NCBI GenBank assembly: GCA_020161145.1
Contig: JAIUPQ010000002.1
Span: forward strand, 1-64,000
Origin: Pseudomonadota bacterium
GTDB taxonomy: Bacteria; Pseudomonadota; Gammaproteobacteria; Burkholderiales; Burkholderiaceae_C
Direction of reading: 5' to 3'
Length of the DNA stretch: 64,000 nucleotides
In this document: positions 28,619 to 37,048 of the stretch, piece by piece
Numbering within the stretch: position 1 is the first letter of the stretch
Layout of the letters: each line of letters begins with the position of its first letter
Notes under the pieces: model-generated
The model's database searches: none
What the model was told of the DNA's origin: nothing
Seen by the model: only the letters and a program-made list of their open reading frames with translations
Made by a program: the position numbers and the translations under genes

Positions 28619-31600
28619 TGCCGCCCGACTACGCCGAGCTGGGCTGCCAGAGCCACTTCAGCTTCCTCGTCGGCGCCAGCGCGCCGGCCGAGCTGGTGGC
28701 CCGCGCGCAGCAACTGGGCTACCGCGCGCTGGCCGTGACCGACACCTGCTCGCTGGCCGGCGTGGTGCGCGCCCACGTGGCGGCCAAGGCGGCGGGGCTG
28801 CACCTGCTGGTGGGTGCCAGCTTCGAGGCCGGCGGCGCGCTGCCGCTGCACCTGACCGTGCTGGCCGAGACGGCCGCCGGCTACGCCGCGCTGTGCCGGC
28901 GCATCACCCTGCTGCGCCGCCGCGCGCCCAAGGGCAGCTACAGCGCCACCGTGGCCGACCTGACCGAGCTGCCCGGCTGCCTGGCCATTGCCACCCCGCC
29001 GCGCGGCCAGGGCGCGGCACCGGCCCACGCCGCTGCGCGCTGGCTGGCGGCGCATTGGCGCGGCTGCGGCTGGCTGGGCGTGACGCACGAGGGCCGGCTG
29101 GACGACGCCCAGGCCCTGCACCACGCGCGCCAGGCCGCCGCCCACCACGGCGTGCCGCTGACCGCCATGGGCCACGCCCAGATGCACGCGCGCAGCCGCA
29201 AGCCGCTGCACGACGTGCTGACCGCCACCCGGCTGGGCCGGCCGCTGGCCGCCTGCGGCAGCGCGCTGGCCGCCAACGCCGAGCGCCATCTGCGCCGCCG
29301 CGAGCGGCTGGCCGAACTGTTCGAACCCGACCTGCTGGCCGCCACCGTGCACATTGCCGCGCGCTGCACCTTCAGCCTCGATGCGCTGCGCTACCAATAC
29401 CCGCACGAGGTGGTGCCCGCCGGCCACACGCCCACCAGCTGGCTGCGCACGGTCACCTGGCAGGGCGCGGCGCGGCGCTGGCCCCAGGGCGTGGCCGCGC
29501 GCGAACGCCGGCAGATCGAACACGAGCTGGCGCTGATTGCCGACATGGGCTACGAGCCCTACTTCCTCACCGTCTACGACATCGTGGCCTTTGCGCGCGG
29601 GCAGGGCATCCTCTGCCAGGGGCGCGGCTCGGCCGCCAACAGCGCCGTGTGCTTCTGCCTGGGCATCACCGAGGTGGACCCGGCGCAGACCACGCTGCTG
29701 TTCGAGCGCTTCATCTCGCGCGAGCGCGGCGAGCCGCCCGACATCGACGTGGACTTCGAGCACCAGCGGCGCGAGGAAGTCATCCAGCACCTGTATGCCA
29801 CATACGGCCGCGACCGCGCCGCGCTCACCGCCACCGTCATCCGCTACCGCTCGCGCAGCGCCGTGCGCGACGTGGGCAAGGCGCTGGGCCTCGCGCCGGC
29901 GGCGCTGGCCACGCTCACCCCCTCGCGCCACGACGATGGCCTGCTGCCCGACGAGCGGCTGACCGCCGCCGGGCTGGACCCGCACAGCCCCACCGCCCAC
30001 CAGCTGCGCACATTGGTGCGGCAGTTGCTGGGCACGCCGCGTCACCTCTCGCAGCACACCGGCGGCTTCGTGCTCACGCACACGCCGCTGGCCGAGCTGG
30101 TGCCCATCGAAAACGCCGCCATGCCCGGCCGCACCGTCATCGAATGGGACAAGGACGACCTCGACGCCATGGGCTTCATGAAAGTGGACGTGCTGGCGCT
30201 GGGCATGCTCAGTGCCATCCGCCGCGCGCTGGCGCTGATCCCCAACGGGCCGGCCTGCCTGGCCGACATCCCACAGGACGACGGCCCCACCTACGACATG
30301 GTGTGCGCCGCCGACACCGTGGGCGTGTTCCAGATCGAAAGCCGCGCCCAGATGAGCATGCTGCCGCGCCTGCGGCCCCGCACCTGGTACGACCTGGTCA
30401 TCGAAGTGGCGCTGGTGCGCCCCGGCCCCATCCAGGGCGGCGCCGTCCACCCCTATCTGCAGCGGCGGCAAGGGCTGGAGCCTGTCACCTACCCCAGCGA
30501 TGCGCTGCGCGAAGCCCTGGGTCGCACGCTGGGCGTGCCCGTGTTCCAGGAGCAGTGCATGCAGATTGCCATCCTGGCGGCTGGCTTCACCGCCAGCGAG
30601 GCCGACGGCCTGCGCCGCGCCATGGCCGCCTGGCGCCACGAAGGCAGCCTGCACGTGTGGGAGCGCCGCCTCAAGGACGGCCTGCGCGCCCATGGCTACA
30701 GCGACGAATTCGCCCACAACCTCTACGAGCAGATCAAGGGCTTTTCCAGCTACGGCTTCCCCGAATCGCACGCCGCCAGCTTCGCCACCCTGGTCTACGC
30801 CAGCGCCTGGATCAAATGCCACCACCCGGCCGTCTTCCTCGTGGCCTTGCTCAACAGCCAGCCACTGGGCTTTTACACCCCCAGCCAGTTGGTGCAGGAC
30901 GCGCAGCGCCACGGCGTGCTGGTGCAGCCCGTGGACATTGCGCACAGCACCTGGGCTGCCCGCCTCGAAGGCGCCGCCGTGCGCCTGGGCTTTGCGCTGG
31001 TCGATGGCCTGGGCCAGGCCGCCGCCCAGCGCGTGCAGGCCGCGCGCGACCAGGCACCCTTCACCAGCGTGGGCGACCTCACGCGCCGCGCTGCGCTGGG
31101 CACCCGCGAGGTGCAAGCCCTGGCCGCCGCCGACGCCCTCACGCCGCTGGCCGGCCACCGCCGCCAGCAGGTCTGGCAGGCAGCGGGCCAGCAGCACACG
31201 CCCGCCTTGCTGCGCACCGCCCCCGTGCGCGAGCCCGCGCTGCACCTGGCCCCCGCGCCTGAAGGCGAGGCCGTCACCTGGGACTACGCCGCCACCGGCC
31301 TCACGCTGCGCAGCCACCCCATGGCGCTGCTGCGCCCCCATTTCACCGACTGCCTCACGGCCGAACAGCTGCACCAGCAACCCGACCGCCGCCTCGTGCG
31401 CACCGCAGGCCTGGTCACGCTGCGCCAGCGGCCACCCACCGCCAAAGGCGTCATGTTCATCACGCTGGAGGACGAAACCGGCGTCACCCAGGTGGTGGTC
31501 TGGCCTCGCCTGCGCGAGCGCCTGGCCGGCGTCTGGCGCGGCCGCCTGCTCACCGTGCGCGGCGTCTGGCAGCGGCAGCAGGGGGCGTGCAATTTGATTG

Positions 31601-31668
31601 CGGGGTACGCGCGGGATGGGTCGGGGTGGTTGGGGGAGCTGGGGGTGCAGAGCCGGGATTTCTTTTGA
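28618..31668 (+). CDS. dnaE2: error-prone DNA polymerase DnaE2 (ImuC)
   Basis: 1016 residues. N-terminal PHP domain (YAELGCQSHFSFLVGAS), C-family palm with RGSAANS and PPDIDVDFEHQRR holding the catalytic aspartates. Then come the fingers, tandem HhH, and an OB-fold near the C-terminus (RTAGLVTLRQRPPTAKG). It does translesion synthesis as the polymerase of the mutasome. ATG at 28618 overlaps the imuB stop. The shorter length compared with DnaE1 and the imuAB context set it apart from the replicative enzyme. The 167 bp after it hold GC-rich inverted segments but no gene. Confidence 0.95.
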   Translation: MPPDYAELGCQSHFSFLVGASAPAELVARAQQLGYRALAVTDTCSLAGVVRAHVAAKAAGLHLLVGASFEAGGALPLHLTVLAETAAGYAALCRRITLLRRRAPKGSYSATVADLTELPGCLAIATPPRGQGAAPAHAAARWLAAHWRGCGWLGVTHEGRLDDAQALHHARQAAAHHGVPLTAMGHAQMHARSRKPLHDVLTATRLGRPLAACGSALAANAERHLRRRERLAELFEPDLLAATVHIAARCTFSLDALRYQYPHEVVPAGHTPTSWLRTVTWQGAARRWPQGVAARERRQIEHELALIADMGYEPYFLTVYDIVAFARGQGILCQGRGSAANSAVCFCLGITEVDPAQTTLLFERFISRERGEPPDIDVDFEHQRREEVIQHLYATYGRDRAALTATVIRYRSRSAVRDVGKALGLAPAALATLTPSRHDDGLLPDERLTAAGLDPHSPTAHQLRTLVRQLLGTPRHLSQHTGGFVLTHTPLAELVPIENAAMPGRTVIEWDKDDLDAMGFMKVDVLALGMLSAIRRALALIPNGPACLADIPQDDGPTYDMVCAADTVGVFQIESRAQMSMLPRLRPRTWYDLVIEVALVRPGPIQGGAVHPYLQRRQGLEPVTYPSDALREALGRTLGVPVFQEQCMQIAILAAGFTASEADGLRRAMAAWRHEGSLHVWERRLKDGLRAHGYSDEFAHNLYEQIKGFSSYGFPESHAASFATLVYASAWIKCHHPAVFLVALLNSQPLGFYTPSQLVQDAQRHGVLVQPVDIAHSTWAARLEGAAVRLGFALVDGLGQAAAQRVQAARDQAPFTSVGDLTRRAALGTREVQALAAADALTPLAGHRRQQVWQAAGQQHTPALLRTAPVREPALHLAPAPEGEAVTWDYAATGLTLRSHPMALLRPHFTDCLTAEQLHQQPDRRLVRTAGLVTLRQRPPTAKGVMFITLEDETGVTQVVVWPRLRERLAGVWRGRLLTVRGVWQRQQGACNLIAGYARDGSGWLGELGVQSRDFF

Positions 31669-31835
31669 GCGCCCCCAGGTCCCCGCTGCGCTCAGCCCGC
31701 CCCCGCCGCGTTGTCCAGCGGGCGCGGGATTTCGGTAGCCCTACGTTCCCTCGATGACCTGTGGGTACAACCGGATTGTGAACTTGCCTATTGCAGGCCT
31801 ACCCTTCCAGAACAACGACACCCGAGGAGCCCCCC

Positions 31836-34247
31836 ATGAACCGCCTGCCTGCAGCCATCGGCGCGCTGCGCCAGCCCTGGTTCCGATGGGCCGCTGCCTT
31901 GGGTCTGGCCTTGCTCACCGGCTGCAGCGGTCAGGACGAGCCCATGCCGTCCGTGGGGTCCGCGCACCTGGGCTTGGCCGGCGCCGATGCCGACCGCAAC
32001 GGCGTGCGCGACGACGTGGACGCCACCCTGGCGCGGTTGACCGCCACACGGCCGGGCCTGCGCGCTCGCGCGCTGGCGCTGGCCCAGACTGAACAGGCCT
32101 TGCTCGACCTGGGCAACGCGACCGCCCGCAGCGACTACCTGACGGCCGCGCGCTGCAGCGGGGTGCCGGAGGCGGTGGCCGACGCGTTGAGCACCGCGTT
32201 GCTGGCGACTCCCGCCCAGCGCGCGCGCCAGGCCAGCTTGCTGGCCGGAGCGGCCGTGCCGGTGGGCGGTTGCGACGAGCCCCTCGCGTCGCAGGCGGCG
32301 GTCACGCCGGTGCTCTACGTCAACAGCGTGAGCACCTCGCTGGCCCAAGCCATGGCCGACGCCAAGGCGCTGGCGGCGGTGCTTGACGCCTCGCGCCTGC
32401 ACCAGGCGGCGCCGCGGACGTTCGCCGTCACGCTGGTCTACAACCCGCTGGGCTGGGGCGGCGGCGTCGGCGTCGGCGGCCCCCATGCCACGCAGCAGGA
32501 CGCGCAGGAGACCTTCCTGCTGAAGACGGCTGAAGAGCACCATCTGACCGAACTGACCCGCCTGCTGCTCGCGCACGACAGTCTGGCGCCGCAGATGGAG
32601 GTGAGCGCCGCTGTCCGCGTGCTGGCCTACCTTGACGACATGACGCCGGGCGAAAACTCGCTGGAAGCCACCGGCGCGGTGGACGATGTCGGCATGGCCA
32701 GCGCCCAGGCCGCTGCGCGCGCCCTCAGCGCGCAGATGGCGACCCAGCCCGGCGCCATCGTCGTCGCCCACGGCGAGGGCAATCTGCTGGCCAATCTGGC
32801 CTGGGCTGAACGCGCGGCGCAGAGCGGTAACGCCATCGCCGCCCAGGCGCGCGTGGTGAACGTGGGCAACGCGGCGCGACTGGCCATCAACCGCCTGGAC
32901 CTCACGCACGCGGGCGACCGCGCGGTGCGGGTGCAACTCGCTGGCTTGCCCTACCCGCGCGGGAACTGGACAGGCGCCACCCGCACCACGCCCGACTGCA
33001 GCGGCAGCTATTGCGCGTTCCAGTCGGCCGAGCCCACGTTCGATGCGGGCAGCGGGCCGGCATTGGCGCACGGTTTCCGCTCGTTCTACCTCTCGGAGGC
33101 CTCGCTGCCCACGCCCCTGCAAGATTGGGGCGTGCCCTACACGCCGGGCGCGGTGGCCGCGCGCGACCGGCTCGAAGACCTGGTCTACGCCGCTGCCGCC
33201 TCCATGCAACGGCTGACGCTGAGCTACACCAGCCGCGTGCCGCACAGTGGCGTCCAGGCCGATGACTGCATGGGCCTGGGTGTGCAGGCGCCCGTGCCCT
33301 GCGCCAGCGCCAGCGCGGTGGCCTACAGTGGAGCCGGCCGGCAGGACGGCATGAACGTGCTGGTCAATCCCAAGCGTTACGCATTCGTGCCCAACCCGGC
33401 CGGCGGCCATTTCGACCGCACCGAGTGCATCCAGGACGAGATCACCGGGCTGATGTGGGAGGGCAAGACAGCCAGCGGTGTGCGCGCGGGCAGCAACCGC
33501 TACACGCGCTTTAGCGGCCCGGGCACGGCCCACGAATACGTGGACATCGTCAACGCCAGCGGCCTGTGCGGCCACAGCGACTGGCGCCTGCCCATCGCGG
33601 CCGAACTGATGGGCCTGCTGAACTTCGATTGGCTGGACCGCCCGACCGCCACCCATGCCTATTGGCTTCCCAATACGGCTGAGTGGGACACCTGGACGTC
33701 ACCCGCCGACCGTTATCACAGCGGCGCCGCCTGGACGGTGGATTTCCTGGCCTCCGGAACCCGTCCGCGTGCGAAGCAATCCTTGCTGGCCGTGCGGTTG
33801 GTACGAGGGGGACCGCCGGCCGACGCCGATCGCTACACCTACAGCGCCGACGGCAGCGAAGTCACCGACACCGTTACTGGCCTGACCTGGCGCCGCTGCC
33901 CTGAGGGCAAGAACTGGGACGGCGGGACCTGCAGCGGTCAGGCGACCAAATACACTTTGCACGGCGCGATGGCCCATGCGCTGACCCAGCCCGGCTGGCG
34001 CGTGCCGCACATTGGCGAGTTGCTGACGCTGGTCATCCGCACGCAGGACTTTGCCACCGACTTCGGACCCACCATCGACCGCACCGCCTTCCCCGACACC
34101 GGCCTTTACTCCTATTGGTCAAGCACGCAATACAGCAGACTCTGGGATGCCGCGCAGACGGTGAATTTCAAGTTCGGTATCAACGAAACGAACCTATGCA
34201 GGGAATGCGACCAGGATACGCGGTTGAGGCTGGTACGGGCGCAGTGA
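31836..34247 (+). CDS. lipoprotein with degenerate alpha/beta-hydrolase-like region and two DUF1566 domains
   Basis: 803 residues. Lipoprotein signal with LALLTGC. Residues about 160-400 look like a lipase-type hydrolase (VLYVNSV..., IVVAHGEGNLLANLA), but the usual serine of HSQGN-type elbows is glycine here. Two DUF1566/Lcl-like modules follow. The first runs from ECIQDEITGLMWEGK to SDWRLPIAAELMGLL. The second runs from VTDTVTGLTWRRCPEG to GWRVPHIGELLTLV. DUF1566 is found in surface proteins. GAGGAG supports the ATG at 31836. Monocistronic by spacing. No function can be given. Confidence 0.75.
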   Translation: MNRLPAAIGALRQPWFRWAAALGLALLTGCSGQDEPMPSVGSAHLGLAGADADRNGVRDDVDATLARLTATRPGLRARALALAQTEQALLDLGNATARSDYLTAARCSGVPEAVADALSTALLATPAQRARQASLLAGAAVPVGGCDEPLASQAAVTPVLYVNSVSTSLAQAMADAKALAAVLDASRLHQAAPRTFAVTLVYNPLGWGGGVGVGGPHATQQDAQETFLLKTAEEHHLTELTRLLLAHDSLAPQMEVSAAVRVLAYLDDMTPGENSLEATGAVDDVGMASAQAAARALSAQMATQPGAIVVAHGEGNLLANLAWAERAAQSGNAIAAQARVVNVGNAARLAINRLDLTHAGDRAVRVQLAGLPYPRGNWTGATRTTPDCSGSYCAFQSAEPTFDAGSGPALAHGFRSFYLSEASLPTPLQDWGVPYTPGAVAARDRLEDLVYAAAASMQRLTLSYTSRVPHSGVQADDCMGLGVQAPVPCASASAVAYSGAGRQDGMNVLVNPKRYAFVPNPAGGHFDRTECIQDEITGLMWEGKTASGVRAGSNRYTRFSGPGTAHEYVDIVNASGLCGHSDWRLPIAAELMGLLNFDWLDRPTATHAYWLPNTAEWDTWTSPADRYHSGAAWTVDFLASGTRPRAKQSLLAVRLVRGGPPADADRYTYSADGSEVTDTVTGLTWRRCPEGKNWDGGTCSGQATKYTLHGAMAHALTQPGWRVPHIGELLTLVIRTQDFATDFGPTIDRTAFPDTGLYSYWSSTQYSRLWDAAQTVNFKFGINETNLCRECDQDTRLRLVRAQ

Positions 34248-34431
34248 GTGGGATGCTGAACGCGCAATAACGCCAGAAGTTGTGTACGCAACGATTCACG
34301 ACCCAACGTCCGCAATTCGGGTCCGTCTGATGTTGCGGAGCTGCCTCGCCAACGCCATGCGACGCCTTCGGTGCCTTTGGCGCTTTTGGCTTTTGGGGCA
34401 GGGAAAGGCGTCACCTTAATCCAAGTTAAGG

Positions 34432-34457
34432 AATGAGAAGGATTCTCATTTGAGAAT
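34432..34457 (+). promoter_or_regulatory. overlapping Fur boxes upstream of feoAB
   Basis: AATGAGAAGGATTCTCATT (34432-34450) is a perfect 8-3-8 dyad like the Fur consensus. It overlaps a second dyad, ATTCTCA-TT-TGAGAAT (34442-34457), so two Fur dimers could bind. The rest of the 239-bp stretch 34248-34486 shows no gene that I can support. Confidence 0.8.
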
Positions 34458-34486
34458 GCGACCTGATGCCCCTCAGGTTGCCGCCC

Positions 34487-34756
34487 ATGCCCCCCGCCCC
34501 TTACTCCCTCGCCACCGCGCCACTCACCGCGCCCCATTGGGTGCAGGCGGTGCAGCCGCCGCCCGGCGCGCCGGAGTGGTTGCGCTGGCTGGAGGACATC
34601 GGCTTTCTGCCCGGCGAGCGGGTGTGCGTGTTGTCGCGCGCCCAGCCGGGGGACGATCCGATGCGGGTGCGCATCGGCCAGTCCACGTTTGCGCTGCGGC
34701 GGGCTGAGGCGGCTTGTGTGGCGGTGATGCCGGTGCCCTGTGGCCAGCCCGTCTGA
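34487..34756 (+). CDS. feoA: FeoA ferrous iron transport accessory protein
   Basis: 89 residues from the ATG at 34487; an ATG at 34466 would add seven residues but lies only 9 nt after the Fur boxes. SH3-like core: WLRWLEDIGFLPGERVCVLSRA followed by VRIGQSTFALRRAEAACV. FeoA supports FeoB-mediated Fe2+ uptake. It overlaps feoB by 17 bp. No feoC is present after feoB. Confidence 0.88.
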   Translation: MPPAPYSLATAPLTAPHWVQAVQPPPGAPEWLRWLEDIGFLPGERVCVLSRAQPGDDPMRVRIGQSTFALRRAEAACVAVMPVPCGQPV

Positions 34757-36629
34757 AGCGGTCATTCACGTCCACCCGGCCGGCCCGCTGCTGGCGCTGG
34801 TGGGCAACCCCAATACGGGCAAGACGGCGCTGTTCAACCGGCTGACGGGCAGCCGCCAGAAGGTGGCCAACTACGCGGGCGTGACGGTGGAGCGCAAGGA
34901 AGGGCGGTTGCACCTGACGGACGCGGCCGGTGCGGCGCGCACGGTGCGGGTGCTGGACCTGCCCGGCACCTACAGCCTCTATCCGCGCTCACCGGATGAG
35001 CGCGTGACCTGCGATGTGCTGGCCGGCCAGGCGCTGGGCGAGCGGCAGCCCGATGCGTTGGTTTGCGTGCTGGACGCCACCAACCTGCGCCGCTCGTTGC
35101 GGCTGGTGCTGGCCGTGCAGCGGCTGGGCCTGCCCATGGTGGTGGTGGTGAACATGATGGACAAGGCCGCGGCCAGCGGCATCGCCATCGACACCGAGCG
35201 GCTGGCCGCGCTGCTGGGGGTGCCGGTGGTGGCCACGGCGGCCAAGCGGGGTGAGGGGATGGCCGCCCTGGTGGCGGCGCTGGCCGCGCCGGATTGGCGC
35301 GCGGCCATGCCGCCAGCGCCCGTGGCCGAGCACCCGGCGCTGGCCGATGCGGCGCGCGTGCAAGCCATGCTGGGTGAGTTGGGCCTGGCCGATCAGAGCA
35401 CCGCCAGCCAGAGCGACCGCATCGACCGCGTGGTGCTGCACCCGGTGGTCGGCCCGCTGCTGCTGGCGCTGTTGCTGTTCGTGCTGTTCCAGGCGGTGTA
35501 TGCGGGGGCGGAGCCGGCCAAAGCGGTGATCGAGGCGGTGCTGGCGGCGATGGCGGGGTGGGTGGAGGCCTGGCTGCCGGCGGGCTGGCTGCGCAGCCTG
35601 ATCAACGACGGCTTGCTGGCCGGTGTGGGCGGCGTGCTGACGTTCTTGCCGCAAATCCTGATTCTGTTTGCCTTCATCCTGGTGCTGGAGGAGTCGGGCT
35701 ATCTGCCGCGCGCGGCCTATCTGCTCGACAGGCTGATGGGCAGTGTGGGGCTGTCGGGGCGCAGCTTCATTCCGCTGCTGTCCAGCTTTGCTTGCGCCAT
35801 TCCGGGCATCATGGCCACGCGCTCGATTGCCCATCCGCGCGACCGGCTGGTCACGATCATGATTGCGCCGCTGATGACGTGCTCGGCGCGGCTGCCGGTG
35901 TATGCGCTGCTGATTGGTGCCTTTGTGCCGGCGCGGCGGCTGGTGCTGGGGCTGTCGCTGCAGGGGGTGGTGCTGTTCGTGCTGTACCTGGCGGGCATCG
36001 TGGGCGCCATGGCGGTGGCCTGGGTGCTCAAGGTGTGCACGCGCAGCGGCCGGCAGGTGCGGCCGCTGATGATGGAGTTGCCGCACTACCACTGGCCCGA
36101 TGCGCGCAGCGTGCTGCTGGGGCTGTGGCAGCGCACGGTGATCTTCGTGCGCCGCGTGGGCACCACCATCTTGTTTTTCACGCTGGCGCTGTGGCTGTTG
36201 GCGTCGTTTCCGCTGCCACCCGACGGCGCCACGGGGCCGGCCATTCAATACAGCATCGCGGGCCAGATCGGGCATTTCATTGCACCGCTGTTCGAGCCCA
36301 TTGGCTTCAACTGGCAGATCAGCCTGGCGCTGATTCCGGGCATGGCCGCGCGCGAGATTGCCATCAGCGCGCTGGGTACGGTCTATGCGCTTTCAGGTGA
36401 TGGCGATGCGCAGCGGCTGGGGCAGATCGTGGCCCAGCAGTGGAGCGCGGCCACCGCCTATGCGCTGCTGGCCTGGTATGTGTTTGCGCCGCAGTGCCTG
36501 TCCACGCTGGCGGTGGTGCGGCGCGAGACGGGCGGCTACACGGCGCCGGCCATCATGCTGGCCTATCTGTTTGCGCTGGCCTATGCGGCGGCCTTTGTCA
36601 CCTATAGGTTGGCGTCTGCAATCTCATAG
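34740..36629 (+). CDS. feoB: FeoB ferrous iron transporter
   Basis: 629 residues. N-terminal G domain with G1 GNPNTGKT (22-29), G3 DLPGTYSL and G4 NMMD. Two Gate/nucleoside-recognition membrane repeats follow (EESGYLPRAAYLLDRLMGSVGLSGRSFIP and MTCSARLPVYALLIGAF). Shorter than E. coli FeoB (773), lacking part of the C-terminal tail, as common in Betaproteobacteria. GTG start at 34740 inside feoA. Fur-controlled by the boxes at 34432. Confidence 0.95.
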   Translation: MASPSEAVIHVHPAGPLLALVGNPNTGKTALFNRLTGSRQKVANYAGVTVERKEGRLHLTDAAGAARTVRVLDLPGTYSLYPRSPDERVTCDVLAGQALGERQPDALVCVLDATNLRRSLRLVLAVQRLGLPMVVVVNMMDKAAASGIAIDTERLAALLGVPVVATAAKRGEGMAALVAALAAPDWRAAMPPAPVAEHPALADAARVQAMLGELGLADQSTASQSDRIDRVVLHPVVGPLLLALLLFVLFQAVYAGAEPAKAVIEAVLAAMAGWVEAWLPAGWLRSLINDGLLAGVGGVLTFLPQILILFAFILVLEESGYLPRAAYLLDRLMGSVGLSGRSFIPLLSSFACAIPGIMATRSIAHPRDRLVTIMIAPLMTCSARLPVYALLIGAFVPARRLVLGLSLQGVVLFVLYLAGIVGAMAVAWVLKVCTRSGRQVRPLMMELPHYHWPDARSVLLGLWQRTVIFVRRVGTTILFFTLALWLLASFPLPPDGATGPAIQYSIAGQIGHFIAPLFEPIGFNWQISLALIPGMAAREIAISALGTVYALSGDGDAQRLGQIVAQQWSAATAYALLAWYVFAPQCLSTLAVVRRETGGYTAPAIMLAYLFALAYAAAFVTYRLASAIS

Positions 36630-37030
36630 CTGCTGGTCACGGTGGCCGTCTTGGCCAGCATGATGGTGGCCGAGCAGTACTTCTCTTTCGACAGCGCAAT
36701 GGCCCGCTCCACGGCGGCTGGCGGCAGCGCGGTGCCGGTCACCGTGTAGTGCAGGTGGATGGCGGTGTAGACCTTGGGGTCGGTGTCGGCCCGCGTGCCG
36801 TTCACGTGGACGCGGCAGCCGGTGACGGCGTGGCGGCCGCGCGTGAGGATTTGCACCACGTCAAAGCCGCTGCAGCCGCCTGCGCCGGCCAGCAGCAGCT
36901 CCATGGGCCTTGCGCCGGTGTTGTGGCCGCCGGCGCTGGGGGCACCGTCCATGGCCAGGGTGTGGCCGCTGCCGGTCTGGGCGGTGAAGGCCATGCCGCC
37001 GGGGCCGCCCCATTCCACTGTGCACTCCAT
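36602..37030 (-). CDS. OsmC family peroxidase-like protein (YhfA type)
   Basis: 142 residues. Conserved cysteines lie in GAGGCSGFDVVQIL and EKYCSATIML, the redox pair of Ohr/OsmC enzymes. The ARPMELLLAGAGGC segment fits the YhfA subgroup. Convergent with feoB and overlapping its last 28 bp. Role in thiol peroxide stress is inferred from family. Confidence 0.9.
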   Translation of the reverse strand: MECTVEWGGPGGMAFTAQTGSGHTLAMDGAPSAGGHNTGARPMELLLAGAGGCSGFDVVQILTRGRHAVTGCRVHVNGTRADTDPKVYTAIHLHYTVTGTALPPAAVERAIALSKEKYCSATIMLAKTATVTSSYEIADANL

Positions 37031-37048
37031 GGCTGTGCTCCTTTTTAG

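Noticed and set aside
28534-31380. Long open frame on the minus strand opposite dnaE2
   Set aside because: Composition is His/Gln/Gly/Ala-rich with no motif; it is a high-GC shadow of dnaE2.
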